Shown here in pieces: positions 36,784 through 47,516 of a DNA stretch of 64,000 bases. A program made the translations under genes and the position numbers. The number at the start of each line of letters is the position of its first letter. The first letter of the stretch is position 1. The notes below the pieces were generated by a model, which was not told the DNA's origin, made no database searches, and worked only from the letters and a program-made list of their open reading frames with translations. The DNA comes from Lycium barbarum (Eukaryota > Streptophyta > Magnoliopsida > Solanales > Solanaceae), in NCBI RefSeq assembly GCF_019175385.1, contig NC_083337.1, forward strand, positions 23,692,385-23,756,384, in the 5' to 3' direction.

Positions 36784-39366
36784 TGTTACACCTCGGAAAA
36801 TCTTCCGTTGGTATGCAAGTGAATGAACTAGTGAGGAGTACGAGTATACGATATTTCCATAAGTAAGAAACAATGTTTGATGACCCTAAGTGAGATTTCA
36901 AGGGCATCCGATGTTAGACGAGAAAGTTGGCTAAGATGAGGCAAGGCGTACGATAGGTATGGGAAAGGAAATACGAGTAATGAGTTAGCAAGGCCTAAAT
37001 GATGACTTGGAGAAGAGTGATAACGTCCCTTATATTGGTACGGAGGTGTTGAACAAGTTTGAAGAAGGTTCCATAAGGATTGGAGATCAAACGAATCGAC
37101 GAAACGAACTTCGGAACCACTGGGGGTTATACGGCCAAACATACTAGCCGTATAAATTATATGGTCCGTATGTTTGGGACTGTATAATCAGCCCAGAAAG
37201 GCAAAAAGTTTTTGGACCAAATATACGGCCAGACATACGTTCTATATAAATTATACGGACCGTATGTTGGTCCGTATAAGTGGTCGGGGCAGATATTTGG
37301 TGCATTAAATAAAGGGACCAAGGTTATTTCATTTCACTTCCACTTCACACCCCTTATCTCTAAAACATCTCTCTACATATATTCCACAATAATGCAAGGA
37401 TATTTGGTGATCAACAACATAAACCAAGTGAATCAAGTGTAAGAAAACCATCAAAGATCATTTAAAGTCAAGAAATCTCATGGAGGTAAACTAGGGTTTT
37501 TGCTCAAGTGGAGTATTATCAACCAAGGATTGTTCCTACAACATCTAAGGTAAGATTCATGATATTTCTATGTTTTTAAGGTATTTAAGAGTTGAAATAC
37601 TTGGATTGTAGAAAGGTATGGCAAAATGGGTCATGAATATGGAATAGTGTCATTTTGAGAAATAGTTTGAATTGAGTTATGAATCTTGAAGTATTGTGAT
37701 GCAAATGTGTTATAAATGATGTGGATAACATGAGATGAGTAATGTACGTGAATGGACATAGTCGTGTGTTATAGCCATAGATGTAAGTGATCGAAAGAAA
37801 ATTGAGAAATGTGGATAATGTGGATGAATAATGACTATTGTTATGGTATTGTGAATGTATCGTTGACTTTTGGGAGTTGATATACGTTATGGAGGAATGT
37901 CGTATAAATAAAGGAGATGTTGTCTGATATTCTCTAGATTTAGTCATATATGCTAGCTATCGATTCTAATGATAGTATGACTTCAATTAAGGTAGAAACG
38001 CTAGCATTGGAGGAGAGCGCGCAAATGTAGAGTAGTTGAACGGAAAAGGTATGTAAGGCTAACCCTTCTTTCATAAGGCATGTTTCTCTGGCCAAACGTC
38101 TAAATCTTCTATGAAGCTATGATATCCTTCAAATGATTTGATCTTCCGAGCTTGTAAGCTCACGATTCTTGACTCGCTACGATTGTACTAATCCCTCGTA
38201 TGGCGAGTAAGCCTATAGAGATAGATGTGGTGAATGACGATGATAGTGATAATGATATCGATGATAATGGTAATAACGATGACGATTATGATAATGATGT
38301 TAATAGTAGAGAGGCTTATGAGCCATGACGTATATGTATCTATGTACGACTGTCATGGAACCCCGAGCTTATGAGACCGGGTAAGATATGCAAATAAGTA
38401 TGTATATGATTACGTAACGCGCGCACACCTCTGCAGATGGTACGGACAGCCCTGATGCCTTGGTAGGGCCAGGTAGATGTAACCCTGAAGCCTTGGTAGG
38501 GCCAGGTATGAGTAACCTTGAGCCTTGGTTGGCCAAGTATGTATGAAACACCGATCCTACGTGGTCGGGTATGCTATGTAAATGCTATGTATATGATATG
38601 ATTATGTATATGATATGAATACGAATATGATATGACTATGTATATGAATGTGAATATGGGACATGTATACGAATACGAGCACAAATATGGTACGGGTACT
38701 ATTATGAATGTGGATAATGATGTATGTACACGTATTAGAAATGAAAAGTTCCTAAAAAGGCAAGTAAGTGCATATGACGATGATATTTCCATCTCCCATT
38801 CTATGCTATTTCTTATGTTGCTATTTATGCTTATATATTGATATTGATCATGCTTTACATACTCAGTACATTCTTCGTACTAATGTCCTTTTGTTTGTGG
38901 ACGCTGCGTCATGCCCGCAGGTGCACAGGGAGACATGTTTGATCCATAGCTGCTTTCTCAGAGATTACATAGCAGAGCTCCATTTCATTTGGATCTATAG
39001 CTTTTGGGTACTTATTCTTTTGTGTATATAATTATGGGCATAGCAGGGTCCTGTCCTGCCCATATGATATGTTATACTCTTCTTAGAGGCTCGTAGTCAC
39101 GTGTATATGGTTAGATATGTCTGGCCTTGTCGGCCTATATTTTGTATGTCATTTTGATAGCCTTGTTGGCTTATGTACGTTGACGTGGCATAGGTACCAA
39201 TTATGATATAAAGGCATTGTCATCCAATGGGACTAGCATGATGAATGAGTAGAATTATGTGTTTAATTATGTGGCTCACCTAGATGTAAGCTTAAGTGTA
39301 AGTTAAGGGGTGCCCGGGTAGGCTAGCACCTGGCGCTCGTCGCGGCCCTCTAGACGGGTCGTGACA
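36784..39366 (+). mobile_element. Solo LTR, family B, with target duplication CTATA (2583 bp)
   Basis: It begins TGTTACACCTCGG and ends GGGTCGTGACA. CTATA is exact on both sides (36779-36783 and 39367-39371), and copy A near 14455 shows the empty site. It includes a GAT-rich microsatellite (38225-38310), an ATATGA-rich stretch (38585-38660) and the family B landmark 'gcgtcatgcccgcagg' near 38906. No internal region. Confidence 0.93.
37120..37290. repeat. Palindromic word cluster, family B LTR (ATACGG-N-CCGTAT)
   Basis: Words include TTATACGGACCGTATG near 37251 and half words ATACGGCC and GGTCCGTAT. It lies about 340-500 bases into the LTR; AAATAAAGGGACC follows near 37306. Confidence 0.82.
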
Positions 39367-40197
39367 CTATACTCCTAGATGATTAATCAACAACCCACCA
39401 ATTATTTAAGGGTTAACTAATTCTAGGGTTCTAGGGTTTTCAACCACCATTGATGAACCTTAAAATAATCATGGAACTTGAAGAAGAAAGGAAAAGGAAC
39501 AAATAAAGATGGGGACTTACCCTCCAAGATGCTTTCACCAATGAATGGAGTGAATTTTGCCTCTTTCTCTCTTTAAAAATGACTTTGGAGTCTTGGGAAT
39601 AATGTTTAGGAGTTGGAGTATAAAAAAAGATCATTCTGCCCCTGTTGGTCGCTGGCAGCAATCTCCAGACCATTGCAGCAGCCTTTTGGTCGCTGCCACC
39701 GGCCAGCTGGAACAGTCCGTACTAAAATGCTCATATCTCCCTCATACGGAGGCGAAACATGATGATTCTTTTTCCTATAGCTTCGTAATTTAGGTATGGA
39801 TCTAATGGTTCAAACCTCACCCAAAAAAAGGTTAGATGATCAATATGGAGCCGTTTATATCCACAGACCTCTAGCGAAAACACTGAATACGATCGCGACA
39901 AAACCCAAACCCATCTGAAACTCTTTGGAACCTTACCAACACTTTTGTACAAGTTCAAAATCATCATAATAACATGTTGGAACTTTCAAAATATTGACAC
40001 AGGGTCATCCTAACCCGACGTTGATCGTGGTCAACTCTAACTCGCTAACTTAACTAGCTTCTCCCTCAATGACTCAATTTATACTCAAACCTTGCGGAAA
40101 CCAACCCAATGAATTCATTATGTCATGGATCATACTAACCGGACTTGGGGAAGGGTCAACGGTTCAAAACACTATAACGATCAAACGGGTCATTACA

Positions 40198-40261
40198 TTA
40201 GATACCAATTTACCCATTGTTCGTCCTCGAACGAAGAAAGGGAGTACGAAGGTTGACGATA
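40198..40261 (-). mobile_element. Pol-end fragment upstream of LTR copy B
   Basis: Sixty-odd bases match the start of the internal remnant at 28530-28595, then the match stops at 40262. This shows a second, mostly deleted, internal region. Confidence 0.75.
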
Positions 40262-40427
40262 AGACTTCCGGACTTGTACTATTTATTATTTATGATTTGG
40301 TAGACTATTTATCCATTCAAGTGTTCATTGATTGTTTAAGTATAAATGATTTAAGAAGTTAAAATTGGCTAGTGATCAAAGAGTTAACGGGTAAGGGTTC
40401 GCCTACTATTGATAATCAATGAAGTAA
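40262..40427 (+). mobile_element. Inverted LTR fragment (family D, plus strand)
   Basis: The stretch from 'gacttccgg' to 'gggtaagggttcgcctacta' matches family D LTR 12110-12285 read in reverse, with moderate divergence. It sits head-on to the minus-strand copy B. It is truncated on both sides; beyond 40428 the Ulp1/DUF1985-type element resumes. Confidence 0.7.
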
Positions 40428-40469
40428 AAGAATTAAAAATATAAAACATTGAAGAAAGAAAGTTTACCA

Positions 40470-41593
40470 TGAAGGCCCAATGGAAGCCATAGATGTTGGG
40501 AGTTTTCACATTAGGGTTGAAATCTCTCGACAAATAATCAACAGTCAACTTAAAACTTTTATGACCCCATGGATAGTTATTAAATGCCTCATGATCCTCC
40601 GAGAGTTTAATCAAATCAAGTCTATATTATTCTTTACATCTTTTGCCCAAAGAATAGAATGGACAAACCAAACTAAGCACAATGACTTCTTGTGCTTTCT
40701 TGACATAGTTTTTGACTTCAAGTCTTCAAGCAACTGTTCTGCCTTGTAGCTCTTTCCAACAATATCCACTAAATCTAAATCATCATCAACCTTTGCTTTG
40801 CTTTTCTTTCCTTTCTTGGCTGTCTTGGATGGCTTGGGTGTCTTTTCACTCTTCTTTAGTGTAACTGTAGGAAGAGGCTAAGAAGGAGCATGAAACCTCA
40901 GTTCAGTGATTATGGAAAACTCTTTGATTCCAAAACAAACTGGCATGCCGCAGTAGTTTATCCATATCTCATCAGTTTTGCTACAAATAATTTTTCATTT
41001 GAGAAGACTATACACAATGGTCATTTGAAACCTTCCAGTGTTGTCCTCAGGCAAATCTAGATACATCCCAAAACATTTGGCCTGAAGAAATCCTCCAAGT
41101 CCTCATCTTGAAGTATCTTCCTAAAGTAATCAAAGGGCTTGCCTGTGACTGATTTTACAACAAGATCACCATTCAAATCAGCTAGTTTATCCGTTGGCAT
41201 CTGCACACGGAACTTCTCAATACTGAAAGTTTTGACAACTTCATCAGTGGAAGGTTTGTCAATATCAGTCCCAATAGAAGACTCAACAGCTCCAGTCATC
41301 GACCTTTGAAAAGAAGAAATTTTATCCTCTTCTTCTTCTTCTTCTTCTTCTTCTTCTTCTTCTTCTTCTACTTGATCTGCTTTACTTTCTTGGCCAGAAA
41401 CTCCTGCTTGAAAGGTTTCCTGTTCAGCAATTTCTTTAGAAAGAATATTTGCTTGTTCAGCAAGATCATCTAATGATGACCCCTTGGCTCTTTTACTAAC
41501 TGTAGATGATTCCTCTTCTTTTCTTTTTCGTGGAGACATATTATCTGCACACAGGAGAAAAACAAAAATAATTTTAATTGACTTGTGCATCAT
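40470..41593 (-). pseudogene. Broken DUF1985-type N-terminal part of a Ulp1-transposon gene
   Basis: Read on the minus strand, MSPRKRKEEESS starts at 41539, just after a splice-acceptor-like site. A run of about 14 Glu follows (41331-41372, a TTC repeat), then the conserved part: DLNGDLVVKSVTGKPFD, then, after a one-base frameshift near 41060, YLDLPEDN, then WINYCGMPVCFG after a stop near 40998, then a Lys-rich linker, LCLVWFVHSILWAKDV, and, after another break near 40630, NNYPWGHKSFKLTVDYLS ending GFHWAFM at a GT splice donor. These match the DUF1985 region that precedes a Ulp1 protease in plant Mutator-like transposons. It is the likely front half of the pseudogene at 7384-9234, now 31 kb away. 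Two frameshifts and a stop make it inactive. Confidence 0.75.
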
Positions 41594-41621
41594 TCAAAGT
41601 AAAAAAGTAATGATTTTTTAC

Positions 41622-41940
41622 AACAGCTGAAGCATATGTTGCGACAAGTGTGTAATATGTTAGAACAACTCCATCATATGTTCTAACAACTTCATCAGTT
41701 GTTGCAATAGATTAGACATCTGTTCGAAAATATCAATACAGTTGCTGCAGCTTCCTCAGCAGCTCTATTGATTATTTCCAACAGATGGATAATCTATTGC
41801 AACAACTGATGAAGTTGTTGGAACATATGATGGAGTTGTGAAAATATCATAACAGTTGTTGCAGCTTCCTCAACAAATATTTTAACAATTTCCAACAGAT
41901 TGTGAATCTGTTGCAGCAGATTACTCAGTTGTTGGGTAAA
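41622..41940. repeat. TTGTTGCAACAA-type array (fourth tract)
   Basis: Words such as CAGTTGTTGCAATAG, TCTGTTGCAGCAG and CAACTTCATCAGTTGTTGC alternate with TTCCAACAGAT. A second, shorter patch lies at 42237-42285. The tract lies in the presumed 5' untranslated region or first intron of the DUF1985-type gene. Confidence 0.78.
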
Positions 41941-42300
41941 AACAAAACAAAGGCAAGGCCCTTTTTTCCTAAGCCATACAAGGACAACAACCGAACAACA
42001 TCTATTTCACTATCAGCAATATCAGTGTACATTTACAAACACACAACCGTAAAAAATTGAACAAAATACACACCATTGAAGAGACACACTACCCATGTTC
42101 TTCCTCTTCTTCTTTAACCAAAATTCATCATTTTACTTTAATTTCAAACCCTAACTTTTGAACCAGAAAAAACATCTATTTCACTTCAAACACACAACCA
42201 TCACAAGTTAAACAAAATACACCAACCTCAACTGTCAAACAACTGCGGAAGTTGCTATAACAACTTACTCAGCTGTTGGAAAAAATTAAAAAAAAAATCA

Positions 42301-42590
42301 AACCCTTTTTCGAAACCCTAAGGAGAACAAGAACACAAACAATACCAAAAATCATAATTTCACAACCACATACACTATTTAAAAACACAAAAAACCCAAC
42401 AAGTGGAACAAATAGAGCAAATAAGGGTTTTGTCAAGCCCAACAAGCCCTTTTTTCGAAATCCTAAGGAGAACGAGAACACAAACAACACCAAAAACTAT
42501 AATTTCACAGCCACATACACGATTTACAAACACACAAATCCCAACAAGTAGAACAAATGCAGCAAATAAGGGTTTCTGAAGCAATAAACA
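42301..42590. repeat. 145-bp tandem duplication upstream of the DUF1985-type gene
   Basis: Two copies start CCCTTTTTCGAAA(C/T)CCTAAGGA at 42304 and 42449 and run on through 'caacaagtggaacaaat' and 'aataagggttt'. A worn partial copy lies at 42100-42240. From 42590 to 42865 the region has only A/T-rich leader-like sequence. Confidence 0.8.
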
Positions 42591-42865
42591 ATAAAATAAA
42601 CAACATTGAGGACAAACCCATGTTCTTCTTCTTCTTTTCTGACCAAAATCATCATTTTCGCACTTTGATTTCAAAATCGTAACTTTTAAAGAGGAAAAAG
42701 TTGAGTAATTTTACCTGAGAATAACTTGAAGAAGCAGCAGTGATGAGAGAAATGAGAGCAGCAATTCGTCGATTTTGCTTTTGAAGAGGTTGATGAGGGA
42801 CGGATTTGAAGAAGCAGTTGAGTTCCCCAGCTCAGTTTGTCATCTTCTAAGGAGTAGTTGAGTTC

Positions 42866-43859
42866 GAATGTGAGCTTTTGATTTTGATAATGGACCGATG
42901 TTGATTTTGAAATAAATGGGGGTTTGGATTAAGCGGATTGGGGTTTTTTTTTTTTTGTATTTTGTAAAAAATTAAGAAGTTTTAAAAAATTAATTTTGGA
43001 CCCCAATCTCCCTAATCACAAATTTAATTGGGCTTTGACTTGGGCTGGTCAAATGTGTCACCTATAGTAATTATAAGACATTTTAGTCACTTTGAGTTAA
43101 ATTTTCCTAGTCACCCATCCTAATTTATATGACACTCTTTACTTTTTGGTAATTAATATTCTTCTTTTAATCATTGGAAAAGGGTCAAATATACCCTTTG
43201 GCCCTTTACTGTCAGATAGTTCAAATATACCTATCGTTATATTTTCCCATTAAATAAAACGTTATACTTTCAGTCCAAATATATCCCTCTTATTATAACT
43301 TGGCACAGATTTGCCCTTAATTTTAATGGAAAGATACGTGTCAAACTCAAAATCAAATGACACGTCCCCCACTTTAAATATTTGAAACCCATCATTTAAC
43401 CCGATCCGACCCATTTTCATTATCTTCTTATTCTTTTTGTGCCGGAAAAATGATATTTCATCCTCCATCTTCTTCCACAAAAGAGAATAAACACACTTCC
43501 ACGATTAATCTAAGACCAAAATTTTACTTCCAGTACTTGAAGCGAAAACCCAGCAAGACAAATCAAACTAGAACTCCCAAAAAATAAAAACCCAGATGAA
43601 AAGTGACAAACATGGTTCCAAAAATTGATCAAAATCAAAGAAAAAGAAAAACCCAACAACAATAAGAGCAGTTGCATTTGCTATCACCCCTATTCTCTCA
43701 GTTAGTGATACAAAATGGGCATGAAAAAAGAAGTTGAGAAAGGCAAAAGAGAGTACCTTTTCAGTTTGTGGAAGAACAAGATGGAGATTGCCGGAGATAT
43801 CATTTTTTTTTCTTGTCGCAAAAGAGAAGAAGAAAGAAGATAATGGGTCAACCCTCCAA
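42866..43859. other. No gene seen; A/T-rich, includes a small dispersed-repeat-like segment
   Basis: A run of T lies at 42945-42955. The part at 43180-43330 ('gggtcaaatataccc', 'tcaaatatacctatcgttata', 'ccaaatatatccctc') has short internal repeats like those at 56735-56850, and looks like a small non-autonomous element. No reading frame is convincing. Confidence 0.5.
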
Positions 43860-44170
43860 ATTGTCGAGGTCAGCAAAAGTGTTATATGATAATGTGTTCC
43901 ATTGATCGTGATTTAGAGAAGCTAACTTATCTGCAACTTGATTAGCTTCTCTAAAACAGTGCCTGATAATAATACCAAGTCTAGCTACAATCCTGCTTAT
44001 ATGCTTAATGGTTTCTTCAATCCTCCAAGGAACATCCCAATTGTTATTTATAAAATTATACAACACAAGGAGAGAGTAAGTCTCACCTATGATCATATTG
44101 TAGCCATTGTCTAAGCACCAATTTAGGCCAAATAAGAAAGCACTTTTGACTCAGCTTCATTGCTTGGTAA
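43860..44170 (-). pseudogene. RNase H-like fragment (LINE-type retroelement or derived gene)
   Basis: Minus-strand translation reads MIIGETYSLLVLYNFI, IEETIKHISRIVARLG and HCFREANQVADKLASLNHD. This is the end of the plant RNase H-like domain found in LINE polyproteins and their derivatives, with the conserved H...R.AN.VAD..A motif. The part upstream (44100-44170) has the pattern of the preceding helix but contains stops. It is a fragment and cannot be active. Confidence 0.72.
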
Positions 44171-45479
44171 TAGTTGGGTCTATGAAATAAATAACTGGCA
44201 AAAATCTTATTGCCGCTAAATAGTTGGCGGTAAAAGTATTTTTTGTTATAGTGAGAGAGTATTCAACTATGAAACAAAAGAAATGATACAACTTATTCCT
44301 AATTACAAACCCCTTTAAAAACCAAAGTGTTTCCAAACTAACTAGGCCAAACTAAGCCTATCAATTGGGCCGAGTCGGCCCGGGACCGGACCATAACTGG
44401 CCGGTCCCCGAACCCGGTAAGAGGGTGGCGGGTTGGGCTAGTGGAAAAAATTAGGGGGCTGGGCCGGACATGCCATTTAGACTGGTAGCTCGGCCCACCA
44501 ACAGCCCGGGTTCTAGCCCACCTGGGGCCCGACCCGGCCCACTTCGAATTATTTTTTAAAAAAACATCATAAATAGGCATTTTTACATATATATGACAGA
44601 TTTTGTAACTTCCACCATTTCTTCTTTTTACTCCTATTTCTGTAAAAAAATAAGTTGGTAACACCAAATATTATGGCGGCAGAGAAAATATCTTTTTGTG
44701 AACATGATTCGAGCAAATTAATATAATAACACTATTGAGCATCATGGATATTATTATAAAAATAATCAATTAGCATAATTAAAAGGAAGATAGTTATGTC
44801 AAAATGATGTGTCATCAGTCATCCCTACTAATAGCTGAGTTTACAGAATCATTAAAATGAAATAAAAAGATCAACTCATGAAGAAATTGGAAGATAGATT
44901 GTGATGAAGTACGAAAATGTAGAACAACCAATGTCTAAGATCTTATTAGTTTCAAATATTTTATATATAATAATAATTAAATATTTTTTAGCCTATTTGA
45001 AATGTCGCCGCCGATGATGGAAAGATGACAATCTGCACATGACATTAAGACTTAGGATCAGATGAGATAATTAAATTAAGAACTTTGGTTTAGTATCATA
45101 ACTCATGTGCATTGTTCCCATTTAGTTACTGTGTGATTTCATTTCAACCTTTTTTTTTGGGTTAAAAAGACTAGCTTATTTATAGCAAACAAAAAACTTC
45201 CTAATTTATGTATATCTTGTATATGTTAATGGTATATTTGTGTATATCTTGAATATGTTGTTGGAATGAATACTCCCAACGACAAATTAAGTGCTAAAAA
45301 TTATAAAAAGTTGAGAATGTGATACAAGACTACATAAGTAATTTAAAATAAAACTTCAAACTTAAATTGATAACATTGCAAATTTAAAACATACAAACTT
45401 GAACGGTTAACTTATTACAAATGAAAAGTTCAAAATGCTAGCATCGATGGAGAAATTTAAAGAAGAGATAAACTTCAAA

Positions 45480-45640
45480 GTTCAATTTTGTGCCTTTTGT
45501 CCAAGTGCCTACGTAACGGACCGGTACCCCCAAAAACTGGTTCGGACTTATGGATATATTTGACAACAATGTTGACATTTAACATGTTCTCGTCTACTAG
45601 CTCAAAATGCAACCACACCGGACTTCAAATTGTTCTTCGG
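45480..45640 (-). pseudogene. BED zinc-finger remnant of a hAT transposase
   Basis: On the minus strand one frame gives VKCQHCCQIY (the C-x2-C half), and the frame next to it gives VFGGTGPLRRHLDKRH (the H-x4-H half, with the usual GTG.L..HL pattern). A frameshift separates the two halves. BED fingers bind DNA at the transposon ends. No further transposase is recognisable upstream or downstream. Confidence 0.65.
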
Positions 45641-45708
45641 ACTAGAGGAGGAGGTGGAGGATTATAATTATCCATTACATTTAAATTTTGAAATTTGAAC
45701 TTGGAAGT

Positions 45709-45712
<4 letters not shown>

Positions 45713-45755
<43 letters not shown>
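45713..45755. repeat. (AG)n microsatellite
   Basis: About 21 AG units, inside the hAT element and just before the BED remnant in its reading direction. Confidence 0.95.
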
Positions 45756-45758
<3 letters not shown>

Positions 45759-47516
45759 AGATGAGTAGGAAATTTAGGAAAAGAGGATAGTAGGGAATTG
45801 TGAGATAATATGGAGTAGAATGAATGGTATTTATACATTGAAAATAGGCCAAAGTATAATTTAAGGAATTTAATCGTTAAAATAAAGTTGAAGACAACTA
45901 GATTTTAAAGTATCAAACTTAATAAATTTTAGTATTAGATTTTTTTTTTTAGATAATTAAAATCCGGCCCAGCCCACTTAGCCGACTATGTACCCCTACC
46001 CGGGTAGGGGGCTGGGCCAGACACCCTTTTCCCTCCTTCAACCCGGCCCACTAACTATGGCCTAGCCCTGCCCCCGACCCCATGTGACTAGCATTTATAT
46101 GGCCTGGCCGGCCCACTTGACAAGCTTAGGCCAAACAGACATCATAAACAATCGGATTTACGCTGTGAAGTCGCGCTCTAGTTTCACATCTCTCTCAAGT
46201 GCATCCACAGCGGCATGCTACTACTGCTCACACATATAATTCTCTGAAGTGCGGAATTGCGGGCTTTTCAAATCGAATCATAATTTGGATCCACTAAATT
46301 AAATTAGAAAATAGTATAAATGGCTTGTTTGCTAATACGTATCTATATTCCACACAGAGCTGAACCCAAGATTTGAGCATAACGGGGGCACCATTATCTT
46401 TAACACGCCAATTACTAGCGACAAATTAGTTAGGCGTGCGACTCTTAAAAAACTTATTGATTACAATAGCAAAGTACAAACTCCAATATTATCAAATATA
46501 ATTAATTTGGTACTAATATAACAAAAGTACATCACTAACTCATACTTGAACTCAACGCGTTTCATTTTTTGAAAATGGTCAATAGTAGCATCATTGCTTA
46601 CAGTTGCAAATACCTCCTTTTTAAAGCAAGAAACTAAGCAATTATTTTTTAAAAAATAACTAATAGTACCATGTAATTCATCTTAGGCTCATTATCATCA
46701 TTATGTTATTAAAAAGAGGATAACTAACGAATAAACTTCTCCCAAATCCATTTTAAAAATAAAAACAAGCCTGACTTTTCAAGACCTTAAGTTGATTGTA
46801 CAAAATCCCAAGTTTAAGAATATGATAAGATTTTAGGCCTTATAAGATAATATAATGTTTAATTAAATTAAATCTATAAAGTTATGCATTCCTCGATCCC
46901 AAGTGATTAAATACTATTATATAGTTGTATAATAAGTAATCTATATTAGTCACTAAAAAAGAATGAAAACTTTACCGTAGGAGAAGTCCGATCTTTGGCT
47001 TGAATTTGATTGCCGGAAAAATTAATGAATATCGACAATAGATTCGCCTATAGGTGACGTTCCTAACTTAGTGATTTGTGAGACACTTGATAATGGAAGA
47101 ATGGAAGAAGGGTTTGAGAATGGAGAGAGCCAAATGAGTTTCTTTTTGCTTATTGTTGGGAAAAGATGAGTGGGAAGTGGGAAAAGATCTTTTGAAATTT
47201 GAGGCTTTTGGGGGGAGGGATTTAATGAAAAAGTAAAATGGGAGGGGGACTAAACAATAAAAAGATTAAAAAAAAAATCTGCATTAAACGCGTGTTTGTA
47301 CAACGGTTTACTGCACAAATTATAAAAATAATAATAATTATAGGAGCCGAGATTTTAACTCGTGTCGCGACCCATGAGCATCAGCTCAGGGGCGCTCCTA
47401 CAAACTGAACTACTTTAACAATTATGTTTAAGGGGTCCTTTTAAAATATATGATAGGTTTTCAAGGTATATAAACATATATATATAGGGTTTTTTCCGAA
47501 GTTATGGGGCGCCGTG

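Larger units (their letters stand above)
34424..40197 (-). mobile_element. LTR family D copy B (3186 bp, interrupted by a solo LTR)
   Basis: It begins TGTCACGACCC, with a primer-binding site next to it, and ends GGGTCATTACA. Subtracting the solo LTR at 36784-39366 and its duplicated 5 bases leaves 3186 bp, the same as copy A. It therefore serves as the 5' LTR of the remnant at 28530-34423. It is also preceded on its own strand by a pol end (40198-40261), so it was at the same time the 3' LTR of another copy. No genes were seen. Confidence 0.88.
44353..46128. mobile_element. hAT-type DNA transposon remnant with 8-bp target duplication (1776 bp)
   Basis: GGCCAAAC occurs at 44345-44352 and 46129-46136, an exact 8-bp duplication as hAT transposases make. 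The ends are inverted: TAAGCCTATCAATTGGGCCG on the left, and the right end read in reverse is TAAGCTTGTCAAGTGGGCCG. Both ends have ~170 bases of GGCCCG-rich subterminal sequence, where hAT transposases bind many short sites. A broken BED zinc finger lies inside at 45480-45640. No catalytic domain is left, so it is non-autonomous. The terminal sequence and target duplication are seen directly; the superfamily is an inference from these three signs. Confidence 0.8.

Noticed and set aside
36784..39366. Solo LTRs at 9380-11962 and 36784-39366 having the same length of 2583 bp
   Set aside because: They are related, but visibly differ by indels (for example a microsatellite only in one), so the equal length is most likely chance.
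42269..42674. Two hydrophobic minus-strand frames (74 and 99 aa) that look like membrane proteins
   Set aside because: They arise from the 145-bp tandem duplication of A/C-rich leader sequence and share its repeat; no family pattern.
47340..47400. tRNA-like stretch ('gagccgagattttaactcgtgtcgcgac')
   Set aside because: No cloverleaf with an anticodon arm, T-loop and acceptor pairing could be drawn; it lies in the probable hAT remnant.
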